64,000 bases of DNA from Bacteroidia bacterium (GTDB taxonomy: Bacteria > Bacteroidota > Bacteroidia > Bacteroidales > Azobacteroidaceae): assembly GCA_025999935.1 (NCBI GenBank), contig BNXY01000007.1, positions 10,143 to 74,142 on the forward strand, given 5' to 3'. Every line of letters begins with the position of its first letter. Position 1 is the stretch's first letter. The notes under the pieces were generated by a model. The model saw nothing but the letters and a program-made list of their open reading frames with translations. It was not told where the DNA came from and searched no databases. Position numbers and translations under genes: made by a program. This document shows positions 27,899 through 36,044 of this stretch, piece after piece.

Positions 27899-28474
27899 AA
27901 TATTTTTATTGATACCGCAAAAACAAAATGCGGAAGTCAGCGATTCAGGGATTAAAAAACGATCATCCATAATCAATCCTCTCTTTTAGCAAGAGCAAAA
28001 ACGTCCCCCTCCTGTAAAATAACAAGAGTAAATAGTAATTATGTATCCCATCGTGTCTGTGTCGTAAATTTATTAGAGATTATTTATTGAATGTTAGTCT
28101 TGACTTCGGGAGCAAGTTCGCGTAGAACATCCGCTGAGGTGTCTTGATGAGGGAGCGGAGAGCAGGGGAAGTAAATCCTCGAAACGGTGTTTGAGGACAT
28201 GTTTGTACTTGGACAAAAGTTTTTGTCCCCGATCCTGTGATGATGTTTTTTTTCTCTGTTCTTTCTTCAGAGCGAAAACCGGGAAATAATGGAATGCAGT
28301 TTCTTTGAATAATAAATGCGTTTACCATGCAATAAAATCGCATTTGATTTGCGTTATAAATGCATATAAATCGCCGGGAAGAGTGTAATTTTATACTCAA
28401 AAACAGGGGAAAATAAATATGCAAAAAATCTAAAAAAAGCACACATATTTCTTTGTAATTCAATAAATTATTGC
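27899..28474. other. 576-bp intergenic stretch without a convincing gene
   Basis: A - strand open frame of 146 codons (28080-28520) crosses it, but it has no recognisable domain, no promoter, and its first codons fall inside the hairpin transcript at 28475-28544. AT-rich with a GC-richer patch at 28110-28220. It probably holds decayed sequence. Confidence 0.4.
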
Positions 28475-28544
28475 TATCTTTGCAGCAGTAAAAACAACAG
28501 CCGCAAGGCACAGTTATCACAACTTCCTTGCGGCTTTAATTTTT
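28475..28544 (+). ncRNA. Candidate minitranscript: promoter box followed at once by an intrinsic terminator
   Basis: TATCTTTG at 28475-28482 is followed 16 bp later by a perfect 10-bp stem AGCCGCAAGG/CCTTGCGGCT (28499-28508 and 28526-28535) and TTAATTTTT. Transcription from this box would end after about 55 nt. It could be a small RNA or an attenuated leader. A six-codon frame starts at 28550 just past the terminator, and no longer gene follows until 28920. Confidence 0.45.
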
Positions 28545-28757
28545 AAAATATGAAAGAACACTGTAGTTAGAAGCTCAGCCTCCAACAAAGGGGCGAAAGC
28601 CCCTCCTGCGCGCTCTTGGGCTGCAAATTTAGCCGGAAATATTTATTTATGCAAGATTTATATCTCTTTTATTTTCAATTAATTATTTTTTAGCTCTGAA
28701 TCGCTACCGAATCGCTGTGGTTTAGAGAGAAATATCAGGATGTTCAGAAAAAAGTTG

Positions 28758-28765
28758 TATTTTTG
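28758..28765 (+). promoter_or_regulatory. -7 box upstream of the HTH remnant and yhcG
   Basis: TATTTTTG, 36 bp before the remnant HTH start and about 155 bp before yhcG. It probably drives the yhcG-SIR2 operon. Confidence 0.55.
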
Positions 28766-28801
28766 CCGAAAAATTGCAAGACACTCAAATGATAAGTTAT
28801 G

Positions 28802-28907
28802 ATGTTGGATGAATGAATAAAACAGTTGCGCGAAGAGCGACAAATGTCACAGCGAAAGTATTGATACTGCCTCGTATTGTAAAATGGAGATGCTTTTCAA
28901 ACGATAA
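28802..28907 (+). pseudogene. Decayed XRE HTH gene, former partner of yhcG
   Basis: Short in-frame scraps match the HTH family seen intact at 10327: 'IKQLREERQMSQRKY', then 'IDTASYCKME' and 'FKR', with two stops and a large internal deletion between them. It sits exactly where the HTH partner of yhcG is expected. Confidence 0.68.
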
Positions 28908-28919
28908 ACTAAGAATGAT

Positions 28920-29981
28920 ATGGAAATTGCGAAAATAAAAGAAAACAGCGAACAATTATTGTTTGGAATAGAGCAGTTGATTGAGCAAACAGGCAGGCAA
29001 GTTGCGGTGTATCTAAACACCACAATCAGCCGTCTGTATTGGTCTATCGGCAACTATATTATTACTGAAATACAGTATGAAGCCTATTCACAATACGGAC
29101 AGCAAATTGTGGCGACACTGTCGCAAACATTGACCGAAAAATATGGGAAAGGCTATACATATTCCGCATTGAGACGGATGATAAGAGTAGCAGAAACATT
29201 CGATGAAAAAATGTTGGCGACACTGTCGCCAACATTGAGTTGGAGTCATTTTATCGAACTGGCTTATATAGAAAATAGTACCAAACGGCTGTTTTACCAA
29301 CAAATGTGTGTCGCCGAAAAGTGGAGTCTTCGCACGCTCAGGCAAAAAGAAAACACTATGCTTTTTGAACGCACCGCCATTGCAGCAAAGCCCGAAGATG
29401 TTATTTTACAGGAATTACAAAATATTGACAACCAAGATTTAAGTCCCGATTTGGTTTTCAAAAATACTTATGTGCTTGACTTCTTGGGTTTGAGCGGTTA
29501 TTATTCCGAAAAAGACCTCGAAGATGCCATTCTGCACAATTTGGAGCAGTTTATTATGGAACTCGGTCAGGATTTTGCTTTTGTGGAACGACAAAAACGC
29601 ATTCCCATTGACAGCGTTGATTATTCGCTCGACCTGCTTTTCTTTCACCGAAAACTGAATCGTTTAATTGCTATTGACCTGAAACTCGGCAAGTTTCAAC
29701 CCAAATACAAAGGGCAAATGGAACTCTACCTGAAATATCTGCAAAAGCACGACCAACAGCCTCACGAAAATTCGCCTGTCGGCTTGCTGCTTTGCAGCGA
29801 GGGCAATACGGAACACATTGAACTGCTGATGCTTGACGAAAAGAATATAAAAGTGGCTCAATACCTAACCGCCTTGCCCGACAAGCAATGGTTTATTGAT
29901 AAACTTAATAAATCTATTGCTATTGCACAGGAGAATGCGAAATCGGCAGGGGAAGCATTGAAAATGGCAAAAAAAATATAG
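28920..29981 (+). CDS. YhcG-type PD-(D/E)XK nuclease (DUF1016)
   Basis: A 353-residue YhcG family protein with both domains. The N-terminal DUF1016_N part contains 'NTTISRLYWSIGNYI' and 'TLTEKYGKGYTYSALRRMIR'. The C-terminal nuclease core contains 'YSLDLLFFHRKLNRLIAIDL' and 'KLGKFQPKYKGQMELYLKYL', with Asp and Asp-x-Lys in the PD-(D/E)XK positions. Residues ~62-70 and ~98-106 are encoded by palindromes. YhcG proteins are found in defence islands and next to restriction systems; the biochemical target is not established. The 6-bp gap to the SIR2 gene suggests co-transcription. Its HTH partner upstream is decayed, so regulation may be lost. Confidence 0.88.
   Translation: MEIAKIKENSEQLLFGIEQLIEQTGRQVAVYLNTTISRLYWSIGNYIITEIQYEAYSQYGQQIVATLSQTLTEKYGKGYTYSALRRMIRVAETFDEKMLATLSPTLSWSHFIELAYIENSTKRLFYQQMCVAEKWSLRTLRQKENTMLFERTAIAAKPEDVILQELQNIDNQDLSPDLVFKNTYVLDFLGLSGYYSEKDLEDAILHNLEQFIMELGQDFAFVERQKRIPIDSVDYSLDLLFFHRKLNRLIAIDLKLGKFQPKYKGQMELYLKYLQKHDQQPHENSPVGLLLCSEGNTEHIELLMLDEKNIKVAQYLTALPDKQWFIDKLNKSIAIAQENAKSAGEALKMAKKI
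29212..29234. repeat. Perfect palindrome inside yhcG
   Basis: A 23-bp perfect palindrome (arms TGTTGGCGACA around a central C) lies in frame. A related imperfect one with core GCGACACTGTCGC lies at about 29105-29127. Confidence 0.8.
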
Positions 29982-29987
29982 ATAAAA

Positions 29988-32900
29988 ATGGACAATATGA
30001 CTTTTGACAAAATAATAGAATTCTCGCCCGAAAATCAAAAAGTTTTTGATGAATTAAAAGTGAAATGTATAAAGGGCGAAATCGTGCCTTATGTGGGTGC
30101 GGGTATGTCTGCTTTTGCAAGATTTATACCGATTTTAAAAGGTAGAAATTTATTTCCAACTTGGGAAGGTTTGTTAAAAGAAAAATATAAAGAGTATTTT
30201 AATAGAGAACTGCCAAAAGATTTAATAGATGCTGCTGAAGAAATAGAACAGAAAATGGGAAAGGAAAGTTTTTATGAGTACATTCGTGTTACAATGGGAG
30301 GCAACCTAAATAATACAGAATGGGAAGTAATTTTAAATCATGCAGAAAGTCAAGCAGTATTTTTTATTCCAAAATTATTTAGAAGTGCTATCATTACAAC
30401 CAACTTTGACCAAATTCTTGAAAAAATACACATAAAACAAGAGAGTGAGATTCCTGTTGCTTTTCCAAATAATACACAAGAACTTGAAGAGGTAATAGAT
30501 AACAGAAAACGACTTATTTATAAAATTCACGGTTGTGTATCTGATGCTCAAAACATTGTGCTTGCCAAAAGTAGATACGGAGCAGTTTATAGCCCAAGTT
30601 CTGACCTTGTACATTCATTGACAAAATTATGTTCTGGTTTTCATTTCTTGTTTCTTGGTTGCAGTTTAACTTTAGACGAAAATGACGGAACAAAAGATTA
30701 TTCAACAAAATTATTGTTAGACGCACAAGGGAAAAGCCAAATGCCCCACTACGCAATAATTGAATGTAAAGAAAATGCAACCGAAGATGAAATAAGGGCA
30801 AGACGAGCAGAACTTGAAAGAGAGCATATTTTTCCTATTTTATACAAATATAAAGGACATAATTCTATAATAATCATTATGCAAAAAATTTTAACCGAAT
30901 ATGAAAATCAATTATTTCAAGTTCCGCCTTATAGTTCGGAATTTATAGAACGTAAAGATAGTGTTATACGAAAGATAGAAAACAAACTAAATAACGAAAA
31001 GACAACAGCACTTACTCTTACTGGTTTTGGCGGAGTTGGTAAAACAAGAATAATGAGTGAATATGCAAACAAAAAAACAAATGAATACAAGCATATTATT
31101 TGGTTTAATGCACTTTCTGCTGATAATGTTCGTGAAGAAATACGAAGATTTGATATAAAAGAAAAATTAATAGTAGAAACCGAAAAGGATACTGACTTAA
31201 TTTTTCGAGTATTCAAAAATTGGTTAAAAGAAAATGATAATTGGTTATTTCTGCTTGACAATGTTGAGCATTACAAAGATATTAAAGTGTTTTTTGATTT
31301 TGACAAAACGATTTCAGGGAAACGGCATATTTTAATAACCTCGCGCAGAGATAAACAAGAATTTCCCGATATTACAGATATTCCAATTTCAACATTTGAA
31401 TTGGAAGAATCGCGAAGATTTTTAGAAACTCATACCCAAAAAACGCCTGATGAATATGCAGATAAAATACACGAATTGCTTGGCGGGCTTCCGCTTGCAT
31501 TGGAACAGACAGCAGCATATATCAACGAAAGGAATAAAGAAACAACAATATCTTATAAAGATTACTTTGATTTATTGGAAAAAGACGGGACACTTAAAAT
31601 TTTGGGCAAAGGCGACCCCGAAAGATATTATTCCGCTTCGGTTGGTGCGACTTATAATATTTCAATACAAAGGATTAAAAACGAATCGGCTAAACAACTA
31701 TTACACCTTTGCGCTTTTTTTGCACCCGACAATATACACAGTGAATGGTTTGTAAAAGCAAACGGTGTTTTGCCTGACAAATTAAAAAACGACGTACAAA
31801 ATGAAACTAATTTTGCTGAAATCAAAAAAGACCTGCAAGCATATTCTTTAGTGAGAATAGATAACAGCGAAAGAATAAGTATGCACAGATTATTGCAAGA
31901 GGTGATACGAAAATCACTTGAAGAGGAACAGGGAAAGTGGGTTGATAATTGTGTAAAAATAGCCAATAAACTTGTTTATAGAAATTTTTCAAAATCCACT
32001 TCGGTTACTGATTTTCAAAATTTGCATCCCCATATTAATAACTTAATAAATTGTATTTCTGTAGAAAATCAATTAATTGATTTATCATTGCTTTATAGAT
32101 TTATGGGCGATGGCAAAAGATATATGAGTGATTATGAAGAATCTAATGCATGGTACACAAAACTACAAAACAAACAAGAGAATCAACCATATAATTCCAA
32201 TTTAGCTTCAACCTATAATGCAATTGCTGAAAATCATATGTATATGGACGAATTCAAAAAGGCATGGATTTTTAACAGAAAATCACAAGCTGTATATGAA
32301 ATGATGCCCGACAACAATGCTGAATCAGTTTCTGACATTTTCAATGATTTTGGAATTATCCGTTATAGACAAGGAAAATACAAACCTGCCATTTGGTGGT
32401 ACAATAGAGCATTACATATTAGGGAAAAAACTTTAGGCAAGTGTGATAAGACGGCAAGTACATATTTGAATATTGGAGCATGTTATTACAAATTAGGCAA
32501 ACTTGAGGAATTTATAAAAGTCACTAAAATAGCCAGTAAAATGTATGAAGATACAGTGGGAATGACAGATTCACACACATATCTTTCATATAGTAACTTA
32601 GCATTAGGTTATTCCGAAATGGGTAATCCCCCAAAGGCAATTGGTATATATGACAAAGTAATTCCAATCTATGAGGAGAAATTTGGTGAACGCCATGCCG
32701 AAACGGCTAAACTATATCATAACAAGGCAAAAGCATTATTAGCAGATAAACAGTACAAAGAAGCAATAGATTTAGTAAACAAAACCATTTTAATAAAAGA
32801 AGATAAACTTGGTTTATATCATACTTCAACAGCAAATAGTTATTTTTTAAAAGGGCAGATTTGTTGTCAGCAAACAAATCCAGACTTTGATATTTCGCTT

Positions 32901-33053
32901 ATCTTTTTTTTGACATCATATAAAGTTCGTTTATCTAAATTGGGTAAAAGCAATTTGGACACACTTGAGAGTATAAAAGAAATGATAGGCGTATATAAAG
33001 AAACAAATAATTCCATAACTTTTGGTGAATGGCTAAAAGAAAAAATGAAATAA
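29988..33053 (+). CDS. SIR2-NB-ARC-TPR NLR-like antiphage protein
   Basis: A 1021-residue three-part protein. N-terminal SIR2 domain (~20-300): 'YVGAGMSAF' near 36, 'IITTNFDQIL' near 138, catalytic His in 'LIYKIHGCVSD' near 180, 'FLGCSLTLDEN'. Central STAND ATPase (~320-660) with NB-ARC features: P-loop 'GFGGVGKTR' near 346, Walker B 'WLFLLDNVEH' near 420, 'ILITSRR', 'GGLPLALEQ' near 500 and an MHD-like 'MHRLLQ' near 632. C-terminal TPRs (~700-1000). Known SIR2-STAND proteins sense phage components and deplete NAD+; that mechanism is inferred here. All key motifs look intact. It follows yhcG by 6 bp and is trailed by a RhuM head fragment. Confidence 0.9.
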   Translation: MDNMTFDKIIEFSPENQKVFDELKVKCIKGEIVPYVGAGMSAFARFIPILKGRNLFPTWEGLLKEKYKEYFNRELPKDLIDAAEEIEQKMGKESFYEYIRVTMGGNLNNTEWEVILNHAESQAVFFIPKLFRSAIITTNFDQILEKIHIKQESEIPVAFPNNTQELEEVIDNRKRLIYKIHGCVSDAQNIVLAKSRYGAVYSPSSDLVHSLTKLCSGFHFLFLGCSLTLDENDGTKDYSTKLLLDAQGKSQMPHYAIIECKENATEDEIRARRAELEREHIFPILYKYKGHNSIIIIMQKILTEYENQLFQVPPYSSEFIERKDSVIRKIENKLNNEKTTALTLTGFGGVGKTRIMSEYANKKTNEYKHIIWFNALSADNVREEIRRFDIKEKLIVETEKDTDLIFRVFKNWLKENDNWLFLLDNVEHYKDIKVFFDFDKTISGKRHILITSRRDKQEFPDITDIPISTFELEESRRFLETHTQKTPDEYADKIHELLGGLPLALEQTAAYINERNKETTISYKDYFDLLEKDGTLKILGKGDPERYYSASVGATYNISIQRIKNESAKQLLHLCAFFAPDNIHSEWFVKANGVLPDKLKNDVQNETNFAEIKKDLQAYSLVRIDNSERISMHRLLQEVIRKSLEEEQGKWVDNCVKIANKLVYRNFSKSTSVTDFQNLHPHINNLINCISVENQLIDLSLLYRFMGDGKRYMSDYEESNAWYTKLQNKQENQPYNSNLASTYNAIAENHMYMDEFKKAWIFNRKSQAVYEMMPDNNAESVSDIFNDFGIIRYRQGKYKPAIWWYNRALHIREKTLGKCDKTASTYLNIGACYYKLGKLEEFIKVTKIASKMYEDTVGMTDSHTYLSYSNLALGYSEMGNPPKAIGIYDKVIPIYEEKFGERHAETAKLYHNKAKALLADKQYKEAIDLVNKTILIKEDKLGLYHTSTANSYFLKGQICCQQTNPDFDISLIFFLTSYKVRLSKLGKSNLDTLESIKEMIGVYKETNNSITFGEWLKEKMK

Positions 33054-33058
33054 ATATT

Positions 33059-33214
33059 ATGCCCTCACCTCAAAACATAGAACCCAATAAACTACCGCAA
33101 AAGCCCAATCAGTTTATCATTTTCAAAACCGAAGATGCTCAAATTTCGGTAGATGTGCGTTTTGAAAGCGAAACGGCGTGTGAAGGAAAAACGCAGACAA
33201 AAGAGGTAGGATGA
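33059..33214 (+). pseudogene. RhuM-family N-terminal head fragment 1
   Basis: ATG 33059 opens a 51-codon frame: 'MPSPQNIEPNKLPQKPNQFI' and then 'FKTEDAQISVDVRFESET', the beginning of Bacteroidota RhuM-family proteins, cut where 'VWLTQ' is expected and followed by unrelated sequence. It lies between the SIR2 gene and dinD. Two longer versions follow at 34170 and 35037. Confidence 0.65.
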
Positions 33215-33236
33215 AAAAATTAAAAAGAATAACACA

Positions 33237-34157
33237 ATGGATAAAGAATTAAAATCTTTTGAAGATATACGTCAAATTACAGATACCGGTAAAGAATATT
33301 GGTTAGCACGCGATTTGCAAAAACCGCTTGGTTATGACAAATGGGAAAACTTCTCAAAAGTCATAGACCGTGCAATGCTTGCCTGCGACACTTCGGGATT
33401 TGATGTTTCGGAACATTTTCCTGCCGTCAGGAAAACGATAGAAATGCCTGTTGGGGAACAGTTCGGTTCACGGGGTTTTCCCGATGTCAGGAAAACCCCG
33501 AATACAGGGTTAGGTTTTCCCGATGTCAGGAAAACCAAAAATATCGTTGATTACCAACTTTCTCGCTATGCCTGCTACTTGATTGTTCAAAATGGCGACC
33601 CTCGAAAAGAGCAAATCGCTCTGGGGCAAACCTATTTTGCCATTCAAACATACCGGCAGGAACTAAACGATAAATACAATCAACTTGCCGAAGACAAGAA
33701 ACGCCTGCTATTGAGAGGCGATATTAAACAGATGAATCAACTTCTTGCAGAAGCCGCAAAAGGTGCAGGCATTATTTCCAACGAAGAGTACGCCGTATTT
33801 CAAAATCGTGATTATCAGGGCTTATACGGCGGACTTTCGGTTGCCGATATTCATTACAAAAAGCAACTTGACGAAAAAGATAAAATCTTGGATTTTATGG
33901 GAAGCGAAGAAATGATTGCAAACTTGTTTCGTATTTCTCAAACACAAAGCAAAATTACAAGGGAAAATATTAACAATAAAGAACTTGCAAGTTATGCCCA
34001 TTTCACCGTTGGGAAAGAAGTAAGAGAGGCAATAATGCGGCTTGGCGGAGTTATGCCCGAAGATTTACCAACACCCGAAAAAGGAATTATAGCACTCGAA
34101 AAAGAGGCAATAAAAAAATTGAAAGAGAAAAATAAGGAAATAATGACAGATGAATAA
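33237..34157 (+). CDS. dinD: DinD-like protein with in-frame palindromic insertions
   Basis: A 306-residue protein of the DNA-damage-inducible DinD/BRO-N family. N-terminal 'FEDIRQITDTGKEYWLARDL' and 'KWENFSKVIDRAMLACDTSG' lead to 'RYACYLIVQNGDPRKEQIA' and 'GQTYFAIQTYRQEL', and the C-terminal 'EVREAIMRLGGVMPEDLPTP' is also conserved. Between 'SEHFPAVRKT' and 'DYQLSRYAC', where homologues have a short link, two extra 'FPDVRKT' units occur, each encoded by a palindrome (33471-33500 and 33513-33536). E. coli DinD affects RecA filament function; whether that holds here is unknown. The insertions have kept the frame open, so the protein is probably made. Confidence 0.85.
   Translation: MDKELKSFEDIRQITDTGKEYWLARDLQKPLGYDKWENFSKVIDRAMLACDTSGFDVSEHFPAVRKTIEMPVGEQFGSRGFPDVRKTPNTGLGFPDVRKTKNIVDYQLSRYACYLIVQNGDPRKEQIALGQTYFAIQTYRQELNDKYNQLAEDKKRLLLRGDIKQMNQLLAEAAKGAGIISNEEYAVFQNRDYQGLYGGLSVADIHYKKQLDEKDKILDFMGSEEMIANLFRISQTQSKITRENINNKELASYAHFTVGKEVREAIMRLGGVMPEDLPTPEKGIIALEKEAIKKLKEKNKEIMTDE
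33471..33536. repeat. Two in-frame palindromes in dinD
   Basis: 33471-33500 has 11-bp arms CGGGGTTTTCC/GGAAAACCCCG around CGATGTCA. 33513-33536 has 8-bp arms GGTTTTCC/GGAAAACC around the same core. A third, weaker one (TTTTCCTGCCGTCAGGAAAA) begins near 33418 in conserved dinD sequence. A close relative is in the RhuM head at 34326-34349. Confidence 0.82.
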
Positions 34158-34169
34158 TAATTAAATTTT

Positions 34170-34523
34170 ATGCCCTCACAACAAAACATAGAACCCAATA
34201 AATTCCCCGAAAAGCCCAATCAGTTTATCATTTTCAAAACCGAAGATGATAAAATTTCGGTAGATGTGCGTTTTGAAAGTGAAACGGCGTGGCTCACTAA
34301 ACCACGCAAGGGAGTGGAGAAAACAGGTTTTCCTGATGTCGGGAAAACCAAAAAAAATTCCCGTAGGGAAACGAAGTTCGGCGTTAGCCAATATCGTTCG
34401 GTAGAAAGGTCAAAACACGTTACCGCCCTGCATTCCGTAGGAATGCAAAGCTCGGTAGAAACGGCGAAATACCCACCTTTGACAACATTCCGTAGGAATG
34501 TAAGCAATGAAATATCAAAATAA
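34170..34523 (+). pseudogene. RhuM head fragment 2 continued by palindromic repeats
   Basis: A 117-codon frame. The first ~42 residues are a RhuM N-terminus ('KPNQFIIFKTEDDKISVDVR', ending 'AWLTK'). The rest is translated repeat: the GGTTTTCC palindrome at 34326-34349, then TTCCCGTAGGGAA, GCATTCCGTAGGAATGC and ACATTCCGTAGGAATGT hairpins. It is not a functional RhuM. It belongs to the duplicated unit described at 34170-36062. Confidence 0.65.
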
Positions 34524-34528
34524 AATAT

Positions 34529-35005
34529 ATGGCAAACTTCGGATATGTTTACATAATGACTAATAAAAACAAGACAACGCTATATGTTGGCGTTACGAAT
34601 GACTTGTGCCGTAGAATTTACGAACACAAAAATCATTTAATAAAAAACTCATTTACAGATAAATACAATCTTGAATATTGCATTTATTACGAAGAAATAG
34701 CGTATTTCGATTTGGCAATAAAGAGAGAAAAAGAGTTGAAAGGTTGGAATCGGGCAAAAAAAGAGGCGTTGATAAACAAGAAAAATCCTGATTGGAAAGT
34801 GTTGGTTACGGAAAGAGGGTTTGTGCGCAACCAACAACAGATTCTTCGCTTCGCTCAGAATGACGGCACCATTTGGGATAATAAAGGCGAGGGAGTCGGC
34901 GGCTTCGCCGCCGACTCCCTCGCCCCCTCCTCTATAGTAGCGAATTGTCATTCCGAACGTAGTGAGGAATCTCCCCAAAGACGCACAACCTTTAGTAATT
35001 CATAA
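34529..35005 (+). CDS. GIY-YIG nuclease-like protein, copy 1, tail encoded by a MITE
   Basis: A 158-codon frame. Residues 1-~98 form a compact GIY-YIG domain: 'FGYVYIMTNKNKTTLYVGVT', Arg in 'NDLCRRIYEHKN', 'KREKELKGWNRAKKEAL' and the end-of-domain 'NPDWKVL'. After residue ~104 ('ILRFAQND...') the frame reads into the hairpin element at 34839, so the last ~50 residues are element-derived. Stand-alone GIY-YIG proteins of this size are common; their targets are unknown. The nuclease domain is identical to copy 2. Confidence 0.82.
   Translation: MANFGYVYIMTNKNKTTLYVGVTNDLCRRIYEHKNHLIKNSFTDKYNLEYCIYYEEIAYFDLAIKREKELKGWNRAKKEALINKKNPDWKVLVTERGFVRNQQQILRFAQNDGTIWDNKGEGVGGFAADSLAPSSIVANCHSERSEESPQRRTTFSNS
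34839..34972. mobile_element. MITE/REPIN-like element, copy 1
   Basis: The ends AGATTCTTCGCTTCGCTCAG and the matching inverted GAACGTAGTGAGGAATCT form imperfect terminal inverted repeats of ~26 bp. The centre is a perfect hairpin (34886-34924) with an 18-bp stem GGCGAGGGAGTCGGCGGC and loop TTC. Confidence 0.78.
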
Positions 35006-35010
35006 TAGAG

Positions 35011-35018
35011 TATCTTTG
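35011..35018 (+). promoter_or_regulatory. -7 box at the end of duplicated unit 1
   Basis: TATCTTTG, 18 bp before ATG 35037. The identical box ends unit 2 at 36037-36044. Confidence 0.65.
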
Positions 35019-35036
35019 CATTAAAAAAATTAAATT

Positions 35037-35390
35037 ATGCCCTCACCTCAAAACAGAGAACCCAATAATCTCCCCGAAAAGCCCAATCAGTTTATCATTT
35101 TCAAAACCGAAGATGATAAAATTTCGGTAGATGTGCGTTTTGAAAGCGAAACAGCGTGGCTCACTAAACCACGCAAGGGAGTGGAAAAAACAGGTTTTCC
35201 TGAGGTCGGAAAAATCAAAAAAAATTCCCGTAGGGAAACGAAGTTCGGCGTTAGCCAATATCGCTCGATAAAAAGGTCAAAACACGTTACCGCCCTGCAT
35301 TCCGTAGGAATGCAAAGCTCGGTAGAAACGACACAATATCCACCTTTAATAACATTCCGTAGGAATGTAACCAATGAAATATCAAAATAA
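35037..35390 (+). pseudogene. RhuM head fragment 3
   Basis: A 117-codon frame nearly identical to fragment 2, with the same RhuM N-terminus and palindromic tail. The GGTTTTCC palindrome is degenerate here (near 35193-35216), while the CATTCCGTAGGAATG hairpins are kept. Confidence 0.65.
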
Positions 35391-35395
35391 AATAT

Positions 35396-35800
35396 ATGGC
35401 AAACTTCGGATATGTTTACATAATGACTAATAAAAACAAGACAACGCTATATGTTGGCGTTACGAATGACTTGTGCCGTAGAATTTACGAACACAAAAAT
35501 CATTTAATAAAAAACTCATTTACAGATAAATACAATCTTGAATATTGCATTTATTACGAAGAAATAGCGTATTTCGATTTGGCAATAAAGAGAGAAAAAG
35601 AGTTGAAAGGTTGGAATCGGGCAAAAAAAGAGGCGTTGATAAACAAGAAAAATCCTGATTGGAAAGTGTTGGTTACGGAAAGAGGGTTTGTGCGCAACCA
35701 ACAACAGATTCTTCGCTTCGCTCAGAATGACACTCTGCGAAGCGTGAGTGATGGAGGAAGTAGTGGCGGCGAAGCCGCTACTACTTCCTCCTCTCCCTAA
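35396..35800 (+). CDS. GIY-YIG nuclease-like protein, copy 2
   Basis: 134 codons. Identical to copy 1 through 'QQQILRFAQND' and then different, because another MITE core is read (ending 'GEAATTSSSP'). Same GIY-YIG motifs and catalytic Arg. Identity of the domains suggests a recent duplication. It is driven, if at all, by the box at 35011. Confidence 0.82.
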   Translation: MANFGYVYIMTNKNKTTLYVGVTNDLCRRIYEHKNHLIKNSFTDKYNLEYCIYYEEIAYFDLAIKREKELKGWNRAKKEALINKKNPDWKVLVTERGFVRNQQQILRFAQNDTLRSVSDGGSSGGEAATTSSSP

Positions 35801-35836
35801 AACGGCGAATGTCATTCCGAACATAGTGAGGAATCT
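35706..35836. mobile_element. MITE/REPIN-like element, copy 2
   Basis: Same ends as copy 1 but a different core: a hairpin with GGAGGAAGTAGT and its complement around GGCGGCGAAGCCGC. Confidence 0.75.
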
Positions 35837-35864
35837 GCCGAAAACCATTCGCATGTTACGGATG

Positions 35865-35998
35865 AGATTCTTCGCTTCGCTCAGAATGACGGCACCATTT
35901 GGGTTAATAAAGGCGAGGGAGTCGGCGGCTTCGCCGCCGACTCCCTCGCCCCCTCCTCTATAGTAGCGAATTGTCATTCCGAACGTAGTGAGGAATCT
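35865..35998. mobile_element. MITE/REPIN-like element, copy 3
   Basis: Almost identical to copy 1, including the 18-bp-stem hairpin (35912-35950). It sits 28 bp after copy 2 in the same orientation. Confidence 0.78.
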
Positions 35999-36036
35999 CC
36001 CCAAAGACGCACAACCTTTAGTAATTCATAATAGAG

Positions 36037-36044
36037 TATCTTTG
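36037..36044 (+). promoter_or_regulatory. -7 box at the end of duplicated unit 2
   Basis: TATCTTTG, 18 bp before ATG 36063 of the AlbA_2 pseudogene. Confidence 0.6.

Noticed and set aside
28080..28520. A 146-codon - strand open frame as a gene.
   Set aside because: No recognisable domain or promoter, and its first codons overlap the promoter-hairpin minitranscript on the other strand.
34886..34924. The perfect GC-rich hairpin as an intrinsic terminator.
   Set aside because: It has no T-run, occurs again at 35912-35950 within identical ends, and so belongs to the MITE-like element.
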